A stretch of 23,925 bases of DNA, taken from assembly GCA_964643485.1 (NCBI GenBank), contig CAZXRA010000030.1, positions 1 to 23,925 on the forward strand, given 5' to 3'. Source of the DNA: Iamia sp964643485. GTDB lineage: Bacteria > Actinomycetota > Acidimicrobiia > Acidimicrobiales > Iamiaceae. The position numbers and the translations under genes are program-made. The notes below the pieces were generated by a model. That model was not told where the DNA came from and did no database searches. It worked only from the letters and a program-made list of their open reading frames with translations. Positions 8,373 through 15,735 of this stretch are shown here, one piece after another. Within the stretch, counting starts at the first letter, position 1, and the number at the start of each line of letters is the position of its first letter.

Positions 8373-9395
8373 ATGGCGACCACGGCGCTCCCCCTCACCC
8401 CCGCTCCCGACCCCCTCGGCCACGTCCCGGGGTTGGAGCCCTCCGTGGGCTGGCGACCCGAGCGCCCCACGCCAGTGGAGCTGGCCGTCGGCCTGTCGGC
8501 CGGGCTGCACAGCCGGCTTGTCGCCCCCCTGCTGGCCCGCCCCGTCCAAGAGGCGTTCATCCGGGGCCTGGGCGGCGAGCGGGCCCCGGCCCGGGCCGAC
8601 AGCGAGATCGAGGGCTGGGGCGACCCGGGGTGGTTCGGGCCCGACAGCGCCACCTGGGTGGTCCACGACGACGCTTCCATGATGGTCAGCGGCTTCGCCG
8701 CCTTCGCCCTCCAGGCCCTCCACCCCCGGGCCCTGGCCGGCGTGGTGGAGCACAGCGCCTTCGGCGAGGACTTCATGGGCCGCACCCGGCGCACCGGCGA
8801 GTACGTCATGCAGGTGAGCTACGGCACCACGCAACAGGCCGAGCGCTACACCGCCATGCTCCCCCGCATCCACGACCGGGTGGTGGGCACCACCCCCGAC
8901 GGGCGGCCCTACGCGGCCAACGAGCCCGAGCTCCTCGACTTCGTCCACGTCACCCAGTTCGTGGCCACCGCCGCCGCCCACCGGCGCTTCGGCGCCCATC
9001 CCCTCGACGACACCGGCCTCGACCGCTACATCGCCGAGAACGCCCGCGTCGGCGCCGCCGTCGGCGTCCTCGACCCCCCGACGACGTGGGACGAGGCCAT
9101 GGCCTCCCTCGACCGCCACCGGGCCGCCATGGCCATCGGCGAGCAGGCCAGCGAGGGCCTCCGCTACCTGGCCGACCCGCCCTTCCTCCCCGCAGCGGCG
9201 CGCCCCCTGTGGCGGGCCCTCCACACCGGGGCCCTGGCCTGCCTCCCCCCCTTCGCCCGCCGCCTCATGGGCCTGGGGCGCCCCAACCCCGTCGACATCG
9301 CCGCGTGCCGGGCCCTGATCCGCAGCCTCGGCGCCCTGCTGCCCCCGTCGCCCATCGTCACCGAGGCCCATCGCCGGATGGGGCCCCGCCCCTGA
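8373..9395 (+). CDS. Oxygenase MpaB/DUF2236 family protein
   Basis: 340 residues, all in one DUF2236-type domain, the family that includes the fungal oxygenase MpaB and is related to latex-clearing haem oxygenases. Family signposts are the GRTRRTGEYVMQVSYG segment, the conserved histidine in RIHDRVVG (H167) and DFVHVTQF (H192); these are candidate haem-contact residues by family analogy, not proven here. The substrate is unknown. The start at 8373 is supported by CGGAGG about 6 nt upstream; longer upstream sequence in frame has no family character. The preceding 127 nt hold no gene and a GC-only 10-bp palindrome (8283-8292). The stop shares one base with the start of the TetR gene, so the two are probably one transcript. 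Confidence 0.85.
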   Translation: MATTALPLTPAPDPLGHVPGLEPSVGWRPERPTPVELAVGLSAGLHSRLVAPLLARPVQEAFIRGLGGERAPARADSEIEGWGDPGWFGPDSATWVVHDDASMMVSGFAAFALQALHPRALAGVVEHSAFGEDFMGRTRRTGEYVMQVSYGTTQQAERYTAMLPRIHDRVVGTTPDGRPYAANEPELLDFVHVTQFVATAAAHRRFGAHPLDDTGLDRYIAENARVGAAVGVLDPPTTWDEAMASLDRHRAAMAIGEQASEGLRYLADPPFLPAAARPLWRALHTGALACLPPFARRLMGLGRPNPVDIAACRALIRSLGALLPPSPIVTEAHRRMGPRP

Positions 9396-10042
9396 TGCGC
9401 CGGGCCCCGACCATTCGCCTGGAACCGCTGACCGCGGCCGTCACCGCCCCGATCGGCGACAGGGAGGACGAGGTCACGGCGGCCATCCTCGACGCCGCCG
9501 CCGCCGTCCTGGCCGAGGGCGGGCTGCGACGGTGCACGGTGGAGGAGATCGCGGCGCGCAGCCGTCTGGGCCGCACCACCATCTACCGGCGGTTCGACGG
9601 CCGCGACGCGGTGATCCACGCCGTGCTGGCCCGTGAGGTCCGGCAGGCCTTCGCCGCCATCACCGCCGCCGTCTCCCACATCGAGCGCTTCGAGGACCAG
9701 GTGGTGGAGGGCATGATCGCCGGGTTGTGGGCCGCGGAACGGTCGCCCCTCCTCCCCCTCGTCCGCTCCGAGCCCGAGCTCCTCCGCCTCGTCGCCGTGG
9801 AGACGGGGCCCCTCGTCCAGGTGGCGGTGTCGTTCCTGGTCGAGGAAGGGGCCCGCGCCTCGGGCCGGCCCCCCACCGACGAGGCCCGCCACGTCTGCGA
9901 GCTGCTCGTGCGGCTGGCCGCCTCGCTGGCCCTGGCCCCCCAGTCGACCCTCCCCCTGCACGACGAAGACGCGGCTCGCCGCGCCCTCCACGTGCTGCTC
10001 GATCCACTCCTGTCCCGGTTCGCCGCCGCCCGGCGGGGCTGA
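9395..10042 (+). CDS. TetR/AcrR family transcriptional regulator
   Basis: 215 residues. After a 30-residue leader, an N-terminal TetR helix-turn-helix is clear: AAILDAAAAVLAEGGLRRCT, then VEEIAARSRLGRTTIYRRF. The remainder is a helical ligand-binding domain with no close family I can name. The ATG overlaps the stop of the MpaB-like gene (TGATG), indicating translational coupling and suggesting it controls that oxygenase and itself. No convincing operator was found upstream of the pair. The stop directly abuts the stop of the convergent encapsulin gene. Confidence 0.9.
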   Translation: MRRAPTIRLEPLTAAVTAPIGDREDEVTAAILDAAAAVLAEGGLRRCTVEEIAARSRLGRTTIYRRFDGRDAVIHAVLAREVRQAFAAITAAVSHIERFEDQVVEGMIAGLWAAERSPLLPLVRSEPELLRLVAVETGPLVQVAVSFLVEEGARASGRPPTDEARHVCELLVRLAASLALAPQSTLPLHDEDAARRALHVLLDPLLSRFAAARRG

Positions 10043-10049
10043 TCAGCCC
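10036..10049. terminator. Palindrome spanning the abutting stops of tetR and encapsulin genes
   Basis: GGGCTGATCAGCCC is a perfect 14-bp palindrome centred exactly between the plus-strand TGA (10040-10042) and the minus-strand TGA (10043-10045). As RNA it could fold into a short GC stem with a small loop in either direction, but there is no T-tract. A role as a shared bidirectional terminator is inferred. Confidence 0.35.
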
Positions 10050-10852
10050 GGGTAGCGAAGGGCGATGGCCGCCTCGGGCGAGGGGGCGGTGAAGGCCACG
10101 CTCTCCTGCAGCTCCAGGGTGACGGAGTCGGCGTCGTGGCTGACGAAGGCGAGGGACGTGTCCTGGCCCACGGTGAGCTCGAAGTCGCCGCCCCGCTGGC
10201 TGAGGACGATGGCCCCGTCCACGGCCGGGGCCCAGACGACGGGGCCCCCGAGGATCAGGTGGAGGTGCTGGAGGATCGGGTAGCCACCCCGCTCCGTCGT
10301 CTCGATCACACCGCGGTAGCAGCGGGGGCCGAGGGCGATGGCGTAGGGCCCGCCGACGCCGGCCGCCTTCAGCACGGCCACGGCTTGGGCCACGTGGTTG
10401 GGGTAGCGATCGAACTCCTCCGACAGCTCCACCGGGGCATGCGGCGAGGCCGGGCCGATGCCGGTGATGCCGGCGGCGTCGTAGCCGTTGAACACCAGCG
10501 AGTCCTCGGCCAGGGCCAGGGCCTTGCCCGCATCATCAAGCGGATCGAGGTCGGCGTCGCTGGCCCCCCGGTCGACGGCCTCCAGCTCGCGGCGGGACAG
10601 GGTGAAGCGGCGGCGCAGCTCCACCATGGGCAACACCCGGCGCTGAGCCGCGGTGACCCCGTCGAACGGGGAGGAGCCGAGGTCGTCGGCCCGACCCAGG
10701 CTCACGGCCGCGTGCTCCCAGCCGCAGGGGCCGACGAAGTCGACGAGCTTCCGGGCGGCGAGAAAGTGCTCGAGGATGCGCTTGGCGTCGGCATCGATCT
10801 CGGCCCACGCCGCCTCGGAGATGGGAGCCAGGTCACGGAAGAGGTGGTTCAC
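10043..10852 (-). CDS. Family 1 encapsulin nanocompartment shell protein
   Basis: 269 residues, the usual size of HK97-fold family 1 encapsulins, which self-assemble into a roughly 60-subunit shell. Recognisable segments are NHLFRDLAPISEAAWAEID at the N-terminus, ARKLVDFVGP, and the C-terminal run GPRCYRGVIETTERGGYP, WAPAVDGAIVLSQRGGDF and QDTSLAFVSHD. It houses the ferritin-like cargo encoded 22 nt upstream on the same strand; the order cargo then shell is the standard operon arrangement. The start is GTG at 10852, preceded by GGAG at 7 nt; the upstream open frame runs back through the cargo gene and is not coding. Confidence 0.96.
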   Translation of the reverse strand: MNHLFRDLAPISEAAWAEIDADAKRILEHFLAARKLVDFVGPCGWEHAAVSLGRADDLGSSPFDGVTAAQRRVLPMVELRRRFTLSRRELEAVDRGASDADLDPLDDAGKALALAEDSLVFNGYDAAGITGIGPASPHAPVELSEEFDRYPNHVAQAVAVLKAAGVGGPYAIALGPRCYRGVIETTERGGYPILQHLHLILGGPVVWAPAVDGAIVLSQRGGDFELTVGQDTSLAFVSHDADSVTLELQESVAFTAPSPEAAIALRYPG

Positions 10853-10874
10853 GGGAGTCTCCAGGGTGCGGGGA

Positions 10875-11282
10875 TCAGAGGGTGCTGGCGCGGCCGCGCA
10901 GGCTGCCGATGCCGAGGCTGCCGTCGGACGGGGGGGCCGAGGGCTCAACCGTCGGGTCGTCGGACTCGGCGTCGCCGTCGCCGGTGACCGCCTCCTCGAC
11001 GGCCAGGATCGAGCCCTCGGTGAAGAGGTAGGTGCGCAGGTGCTCGTCGAGGCTGGCGTCGCGGCGGCGCAGCCACTCGAGGGTCATGGCCGCGTGCTCC
11101 TTCTCCTCGTCGCGGTTGTGGGCCAGGATCTCGGCCAGCTCGGCATCGTCGGTGGCGTCGACCCGCTGGTCGTACCAGTCGACGGCCTCCAACTCCTCCA
11201 TCAGCGACACGATGGCCCGGTGGTGATCGAGCGTCCGCGGGCTCAGCTTCTCGATCGGCTCGTGGTAGCCCTCGCTGGTCAC
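10875..11282 (-). CDS. Encapsulated ferritin-like protein (EncFtn) with C-terminal encapsulin cargo peptide
   Basis: 135 residues. It is very close to the Rhodospirillum rubrum EncFtn I remember. Helices carry MEELEAVDWYDQRVDA and HNRDEEKEHAAMTLEWLRR; E30, W36, E60 and H63 line up with the R. rubrum ferroxidase residues E32, W38, E62 and H65. EncFtn forms an annular decamer that oxidises Fe(II) and passes iron into the shell lumen. A linker rich in D, P and S leads to SDGSLGIGSLRGR (119-131), a canonical cargo-loading peptide that docks on the inner shell wall. The start is GTG 11282, with AGGAGG 4 nt before it. The encapsulin gene follows after 22 nt. No iron-box-like operator was recognised in the 76-nt upstream gap. 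Confidence 0.96.
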   Translation of the reverse strand: MTSEGYHEPIEKLSPRTLDHHRAIVSLMEELEAVDWYDQRVDATDDAELAEILAHNRDEEKEHAAMTLEWLRRRDASLDEHLRTYLFTEGSILAVEEAVTGDGDAESDDPTVEPSAPPSDGSLGIGSLRGRASTL

Positions 11283-11358
11283 AGGCCCTCCTGGGGGTGC
11301 AGGTTCCTCGTCGGAGCTGGGGGGGAGTCTGCCCACTCACCACCTCGGCAACCAGCGG

Positions 11359-11784
11359 TCATCGCACCACTTCGGTCAGGTTCTGGAGGCGGACCTGGCC
11401 CCGGGCCACCAGCTTGTCGTCCTCGCTGCGCACCTCGACCAGCCAGAGCTGCTGGGTGCGCCCCCGGTGGATCGGGGTGGCCCGGGCCGTCACCTCCCCC
11501 TCCCGGATGGCCCGCAGGAAGTCGGTGTGGTTCGACACCCCCACCACCTGGCCCCGGTCACCGAACCACAAGGCGGCGCCGATGCTGGCCGCCGTCTCGA
11601 CCAGGGCGCACCACACGCCGCCGTGGACGATGCCGTAGGGCTGGTGCAGGTGGGGGGCGACGGGGAGCCGTAGGACCACCTCGTCGGGGCCCACCGCCTC
11701 GTAGGCCAGGCCGAGGGTCTGCCCGAAGCCGCTGATGGGGGGCAGCCCCGCGGCCAGGTCGGCGAAGGGATCGGTCTCGGCCAC
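11359..11784 (-). CDS. PaaI-family hotdog-fold thioesterase
   Basis: 141 residues. A hotdog fold is indicated by the motif YGIVHGGVWCALVETAAS, the HGG signature of the PaaI/4HBT superfamily, followed by VGVSNHTDFLRAI and GEVTARATPIHRGRTQQLW. Such proteins hydrolyse acyl- or aryl-CoA thioesters; the substrate is unknown. An upstream GTG at 11796 is in frame, but GGAGG lies 5 nt before the GTG at 11784, so the latter is preferred. The gene is divergent from rsgA with about 65 bp between them. It sits 76 nt upstream of EncFtn on the same strand; a functional link to iron storage is not supported. Confidence 0.88.
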   Translation of the reverse strand: MAETDPFADLAAGLPPISGFGQTLGLAYEAVGPDEVVLRLPVAPHLHQPYGIVHGGVWCALVETAASIGAALWFGDRGQVVGVSNHTDFLRAIREGEVTARATPIHRGRTQQLWLVEVRSEDDKLVARGQVRLQNLTEVVR

Positions 11785-11831
11785 GAGTGCCTCCACGGTG
11801 ACGGGACGGCCCGGGGGCCGCGGAACGGGAG

Positions 11832-11848
11832 GAGGGTACCCTCGCCCT
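11832..11848 (+). promoter_or_regulatory. Probable leaderless promoter of rsgA with overlapping palindrome
   Basis: TACCCT (11837-11842) fits TANNNT and ends 6 nt before the rsgA GTG. The purine-rich GGAGGAGGG lies upstream of and overlapping this hexamer, too far from the start codon to act as a Shine-Dalgarno. GAGGGTACCCTC (11832-11843) is a perfect 12-bp palindrome covering the -10, so a repressor could bind there. The reading is from sequence only. Confidence 0.45.
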
Positions 11849-12880
11849 GTGACCGTTCCCCCCGAGCCCGCGTCCGACCCGGCCGCGGTCCTCGGTCCCC
11901 TGGGATGGTCGGATCACTGGGCCAAGGCGGCGACGACGGCCCAGGCTGCCTCCGACCGGGACGGCGGGGTCCAACCGGGGCGGGTGATCCGCCACGACGG
12001 CCTCACCGTCACCGTGGCGATGACGGCCGGCACCCGGCCCCTGCCCGTCCTGGCCACCGTCGACCCCCAGCCCGTGGTCGGCGACTGGGTGCTGGCCGGC
12101 GATGCCGTGACCGCCACCCTGGAACGCACGTCCCTCCTGCGCCGACGCGACCCGCGGCGGGAGGGGGAGCAGGCCATCGCGGCCAACGTCGACCTGGTCG
12201 CCGTGGTGTGCGGCCTCGACCGGCCGGTGAAGGCGGGACGGCTCCAGCGCACCGTGGCCCTGGCCGGTGACGCCGGGGCCGATGCCCTCGTCGTCCTCAC
12301 CAAGGCCGACCTGTCCGACGATCCCGAGGCCGTGGCCCGGGAGGCGCGAGCCGCCCACCCCGGCACCGAGGTCGTCGTCACCTCCGCGGCCACCGGCCGG
12401 GGCATCGAGGCCCTGCGGGCCGCCGCCGCCGATCGCACCGTGGTCTTCGTCGGCGAGTCCGGAGCGGGCAAGTCGAGCCTGGCCAACACCCTGGCCGGCG
12501 CCGAGGTGGCGGCCGTGGGGACGGTGCGGGCCGGCGACGCCAAGGGCCGCCACACCACGACCGCCCGGGAGCTCCACCTGCTCCCCGGGGGTGGCGTGCT
12601 GATCGACACACCGGGCATCCGGGCCGTCGGCCTGTGGACCGACGCCGACGCCGTGGCCGGCACCTTCACCGACATCGAGGAGTTGGCCACAGGGTGCCGC
12701 TTCTCCGACTGCGTCCACGGCGGGGAGCCGGGCTGCGTTGTGGAGGCCGCGGTGACGGCCGGCACCCTGGCCGGGGCTCGCCTCGACGCCTGGCACGACC
12801 TCCGCGCCGAAGCGGAGGCCACCGAACGCCGGACCGAGGCCCGGGCTCGGCGGCCTCGCGGGCGTCCGCCCCGACGCTAA
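11849..12880 (+). CDS. rsgA: Ribosome small-subunit-dependent GTPase RsgA
   Basis: 343 residues, normal for the family. RsgA is a circularly permuted GTPase that matures the 30S subunit and dissociates late assembly factors. In order: an OB-fold with VVGDWV; G4-type motif TKAD; G1/P-loop GESGAGKSS; switch region KGRHTTT; G3 motif DTPG; and the zinc site C-x4-C-x-H-x5-C in GCRFSDCVHGGEPGC. A basic C-terminal tail follows. GTG 11849 matches the family start and has a TANNNT hexamer 6 nt upstream. The TAA stop overlaps the TAG of the convergent secreted-protein gene by 4 nt (12877-12880). Confidence 0.96.
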   Translation: MTVPPEPASDPAAVLGPLGWSDHWAKAATTAQAASDRDGGVQPGRVIRHDGLTVTVAMTAGTRPLPVLATVDPQPVVGDWVLAGDAVTATLERTSLLRRRDPRREGEQAIAANVDLVAVVCGLDRPVKAGRLQRTVALAGDAGADALVVLTKADLSDDPEAVAREARAAHPGTEVVVTSAATGRGIEALRAAAADRTVVFVGESGAGKSSLANTLAGAEVAAVGTVRAGDAKGRHTTTARELHLLPGGGVLIDTPGIRAVGLWTDADAVAGTFTDIEELATGCRFSDCVHGGEPGCVVEAAVTAGTLAGARLDAWHDLRAEAEATERRTEARARRPRGRPPRR

Positions 12881-13446
12881 GGGCCGGGGGGGCAGGCGAG
12901 GGCGAGGGTGCTGCCGGCCTGGCGCAGGGGGTGGCGACCCGTCTCGACCCACCGGGCCGAGAGCACGGGGACCAGGCGCCGCTGGCCCTCGCTGCTGGCG
13001 GCCAGCATGGCGGTGACCGTCGCCGCGTCCTCGTAGAGGAGCATGTCGTCGTCGCCGGGGAAGCGCACCTCGATCTGGTGCTCGCCCACGTCGAGGCCCG
13101 AGAGGGTGACGGTGGCCCGTCCCGGGGCGGTGAGGGCGACGGCCCCGAACTCCTGCCCCCCGCCCGTGTTGGTGGAGTTGATGGTGATGGTGATCTCCTG
13201 CGCCGCTCCCGGGGCCAGGGTGAACGAGGCCGGCCGCACGGCGCCGACGACGGCCCGCGACGAGGAGGCCGCCCGCCCGGTGGACGACGGGCCCTTGGTG
13301 CCCTCGATCCGGCCCGTGATGGTCGGCGCGCCGACCGCGGCCAACGGCCCCGGCTCCTGGGCGACGCCAGGGACGCTGGCCGCACCCAGCGTGAGCAGGG
13401 CGGTGACCGCCCCGGCGGCGAGACGGCGCCGATGGGCACGGTGCAT
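12877..13446 (-). CDS. Small secreted protein with Ig-like beta-sandwich character
   Basis: 189 residues. The N-terminus is a classical signal peptide: basic RAHRRR, a hydrophobic core AAGAVTALLTLGAAS, and a likely cleavage near PGVAQ. The mature part is beta-rich: FTLAPGAAQEITITINSTN, then VTLSGLDVGEHQIEVRFPGDD and YEDAATVTAML. The last phrases resemble bacterial Ig-like repeat domains ('G.H.I.VRFPGD....ATVT'). No catalytic motif is seen, so an extracellular structural or binding role is an inference. The start at 13446 is preceded by GGGAG at 6 nt; the longer upstream open frame would bury the signal peptide. A possible -10, TAACTT, lies on the minus strand at 13525-13520 in the 153-nt gap upstream. 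It overlaps rsgA by 4 nt at its 3' end. Confidence 0.72.
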   Translation of the reverse strand: MHRAHRRRLAAGAVTALLTLGAASVPGVAQEPGPLAAVGAPTITGRIEGTKGPSSTGRAASSSRAVVGAVRPASFTLAPGAAQEITITINSTNTGGGQEFGAVALTAPGRATVTLSGLDVGEHQIEVRFPGDDDMLLYEDAATVTAMLAASSEGQRRLVPVLSARWVETGRHPLRQAGSTLALACPPGP

Positions 13447-13582
13447 GAGGCGCTCCCGAGGCGACGATCCACGGCCGGGGGGCCGCAGGACGGGCGAGAT
13501 CCGCCCGATCTCCGCCGGAAAGTTACCGCACTCTCCGAGGGGTACTACCCGCGCGCTCACCACGGAGGGTGAGGACATGGCG

Positions 13583-13598
13583 CCCGGGTACGCCCGGG
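13583..13598 (-). terminator. GC hairpin just after the GGDEF gene
   Basis: CCCGGG (13583-13588), a 4-nt loop, then CCCGGG (13593-13598) form a 6-bp GC stem that begins directly after the stop codon of the PAS-GGDEF gene on the minus strand. There is no T-tract, so termination is only possible, not shown. Confidence 0.35.
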
Positions 13599-13599
13599 A

Positions 13600-15057
13600 T
13601 CAGGAGCCGAACGGCGCCCCACTGGGGAGGGCCGGGCCCACGGCCGGCGCCTCCTGCTCGGCCCGATGGGCCCGCTTGCGGACGTACATGGCCCGATCGG
13701 CCCGCTCCAGGATGTCAGCCGGGGTGTCGTGGGGCAGGCTGGCGGCCACGCCCACGGCGGCCGAGATGGCCACCTCGTTGCCGTCGACCACAACGAAGGG
13801 CCGAGCCAGGGTGGCGGCCACGTCACGGGCGGTGTCGTAGGCGTCGCCCTCGGAGACGGGCGAGGGCAGGAGCACGCACAGCTCGTCACCGGCCAGGCGG
13901 GCCACGAGGTCGGCCGGGCGCACCACGGCCCGGATCCGCTCCACCGTCTCCACCAGCACGGCGTCGCCGGCACCGTGGCCGTAGCGGTCGTTCACCGCCT
14001 TGGACCCGTTGAGGTCGGCGTAGAGCAGGAACAGGCGGCGCGGGCCCTGGAGCTCGTGCTCCAGGCGGGCGAAGAGGTGCGACCGGTTGGCCGCCCCCGT
14101 CAGGGCATCGTGATCGGCCCGGTAGCGCAGCTCGTCCTCGACCCGCCGGCGATCGCTCACATCCCGCCCGATGACGTAGACGAGGCCGGCGTCCTCGTCG
14201 GGCTGGATCTCCAGCTCGAGCCAGACCTCGTGGCCCCGCCGGTGCCGGAAGCACCGCTCGACCCGTCTCGGCGCGGCAGCCGCGGGCGTCCCCGACTCGG
14301 GCGGATCGGGCCGGTCGTAGCCGGGGGCGAGGAAGGCCGACGGGTCCTGTCCGATCATCTGCTCGGGCGTGTAGCCCAGGGTGGCCTCACAGGCCGGGTT
14401 GACCGAGCGGATGCGACCTTCGATGTCGAAGCAGGCGATGAGATCGCTCGACCCGTCGCACACCATCGTCGCCAGCCGGCGCTGCTGGCGGACGGCGCTG
14501 ACGGTCGAGCCGAGGAGGGCACCGATCATCACCACCATGGCGAAGCGGAAGGTGACGAAGGCCGGCTCCAGCACCAGACCCGCCTGGAGGTGGGTGAGCA
14601 CCGACCAAGCCGCGACGAGCAAGCCGGCGCCGATGCCGGCGAGGAGGCCGCCACGGCGCCCCCAGCGCATGGCCCCTTCGGCCGCGATCACCAGGGGGAG
14701 CATCTGGACCGGGTCCGTCGGGTCCCGCAGGAGGTTGGCGAGCAGGAGGGTGATCACCAGGACGTCGGCGGCCATCGATGCCCCCCCGAGCCCCCGGAGC
14801 GCCCGCGGACTGGGCTGCCGCTCCAGGACGAAGCGGGCCCCGACCCAGGTGGCGGCCACGAGGACCAGGGCCGCCCATCCCACCCACGGCCGGTCACCGG
14901 GGTAGATGGCGGTCTGGGCCGCGCCCACGGCCAGGCACCACCCCCGGCAGCGGTGGATGGCGTGCTCCGTCTCGCGACGGATGCCGAGGTCGGCCCGTGC
15001 TCGCCGCCACGCCAAGTCGGTGTCGGCCCCCGAAGTGATCACCCGCGTCACCCTCAC
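13600..15057 (-). CDS. Membrane PAS-GGDEF protein, probable diguanylate cyclase
   Basis: 485 residues. After a 50-residue cytoplasmic start come about five hydrophobic helices (WVGWAALVLVAATWVGARFVL, AADVLVITLLLANLL, LLAGIGAGLLVAAWSVL, FAMVVMIGALLGSTV). A PAS domain follows (ACFDIEGRIRSVNPACEATLGY), then a GGDEF domain (HDALTGAANR onward). The signature is AGDEL (389-393) instead of GGDEF. The metal-binding aspartates and N/D of VNDRYGHGAGD are kept, but the usual DLD is DLN. It may make cyclic di-GMP, though reduced activity is possible. The start is GTG 15057 with nearby GTG alternatives (15051, 15042) and only a weak Shine-Dalgarno. The 85-nt gap to the upstream HD gene holds a small GC stem (15095-15110). 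Confidence 0.88.
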   Translation of the reverse strand: MRVTRVITSGADTDLAWRRARADLGIRRETEHAIHRCRGWCLAVGAAQTAIYPGDRPWVGWAALVLVAATWVGARFVLERQPSPRALRGLGGASMAADVLVITLLLANLLRDPTDPVQMLPLVIAAEGAMRWGRRGGLLAGIGAGLLVAAWSVLTHLQAGLVLEPAFVTFRFAMVVMIGALLGSTVSAVRQQRRLATMVCDGSSDLIACFDIEGRIRSVNPACEATLGYTPEQMIGQDPSAFLAPGYDRPDPPESGTPAAAAPRRVERCFRHRRGHEVWLELEIQPDEDAGLVYVIGRDVSDRRRVEDELRYRADHDALTGAANRSHLFARLEHELQGPRRLFLLYADLNGSKAVNDRYGHGAGDAVLVETVERIRAVVRPADLVARLAGDELCVLLPSPVSEGDAYDTARDVAATLARPFVVVDGNEVAISAAVGVAASLPHDTPADILERADRAMYVRKRAHRAEQEAPAVGPALPSGAPFGS

Positions 15058-15142
15058 CTGATCGTCGCCGGGGAGGTTTATGTGAGCATCGCCGGCCGCC
15101 GACGTGCGGCACGAACCGCCAGGACGGGGCCCGGCGACGGGC

Positions 15143-15721
15143 TCAGAAGCTCCGGGGCTTCTCCGTCATGCGGCGCACCAACGGCTCGAAGTGCTCGAGG
15201 GGAAGGGTGTCGTGGTTGGGGTCGAAGGCCACCTGGTCCCACTCGTCGGCGAAGCGGGCGGCCAGGTCGAACCAGGGCTGGCCGGTGTGCTGGTCCCGGG
15301 CGTCGGGGTCCTTGCCGAAGTGGGCGTAGTAGTGCCGGCCCTGGAAGTCCTGGTGGTAGCGGATGGCGTTGCAGACGTCGTCCCGGACGAACGGCCTGAT
15401 CATCTCGGCGGCGATGGCCGGGTGGTTGAACACGCTGACGACCTTGCCGATGTCGTGGCACAGGGAGGCGAAGACCATCTCGTCGTCGGCCCCGGCCCGC
15501 TCGGCCAACGTCGCCGTCTGCAGGCTGTGGGTGAGCTGGTCGGTGGCGAAGCCGTCGGTGATGTCGGCGAGCTGGCGCAGCATGGTGAGGAACTGCTCGG
15601 CCACGCGGGGCTGGTTCCTCATCGTCTCCGCCCCGATGACCCCCCACTGCTCAGCGGTGGACTCGTCCATGCGGGTGAAGGTGGTGGGCTCGATGCGGGC
15701 CTCGGGCTCGGTGGTCGTCAT
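15143..15721 (-). CDS. HD-domain protein resembling PhnZ/TmpB-type diiron oxygenases
   Basis: 192 residues. Metal ligands of an HD fold are present: H65 (LTHSLQTA), H89-D90 (SLCHDIGK), H100, H123 (IRYHQDF) and D162 (EWDQVAFD), followed by LPLEHFEPLV. The spacing and the six-ligand set match PhnZ as I recall it (H34, H58, D59, H80, H104, D161), the HD-domain mixed-valent diiron oxygenases that cleave C-P or C-C bonds. A phosphohydrolase role remains possible. The start at 15721 has GGAGG 5 nt upstream. The amidase ends only 14 nt upstream, so the two are almost certainly co-transcribed, suggesting both act on one small nitrogen-containing substrate (inference). Confidence 0.8.
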   Translation of the reverse strand: MTTTEPEARIEPTTFTRMDESTAEQWGVIGAETMRNQPRVAEQFLTMLRQLADITDGFATDQLTHSLQTATLAERAGADDEMVFASLCHDIGKVVSVFNHPAIAAEMIRPFVRDDVCNAIRYHQDFQGRHYYAHFGKDPDARDQHTGQPWFDLAARFADEWDQVAFDPNHDTLPLEHFEPLVRRMTEKPRSF

Positions 15722-15735
15722 CGCCGCCTCCGGGG

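Noticed and set aside
10136..10987. Plus-strand open frame opposite the encapsulin gene
   Set aside because: It is antisense to a confidently identified shell protein and has no recognisable motif.
13537..13552. GGGGTACTACCC-like element and the similar GGGGGTAGTAC at 17347, as a shared regulatory motif
   Set aside because: The two copies match only partly and lie at different distances from starts; chance similarity is as likely.
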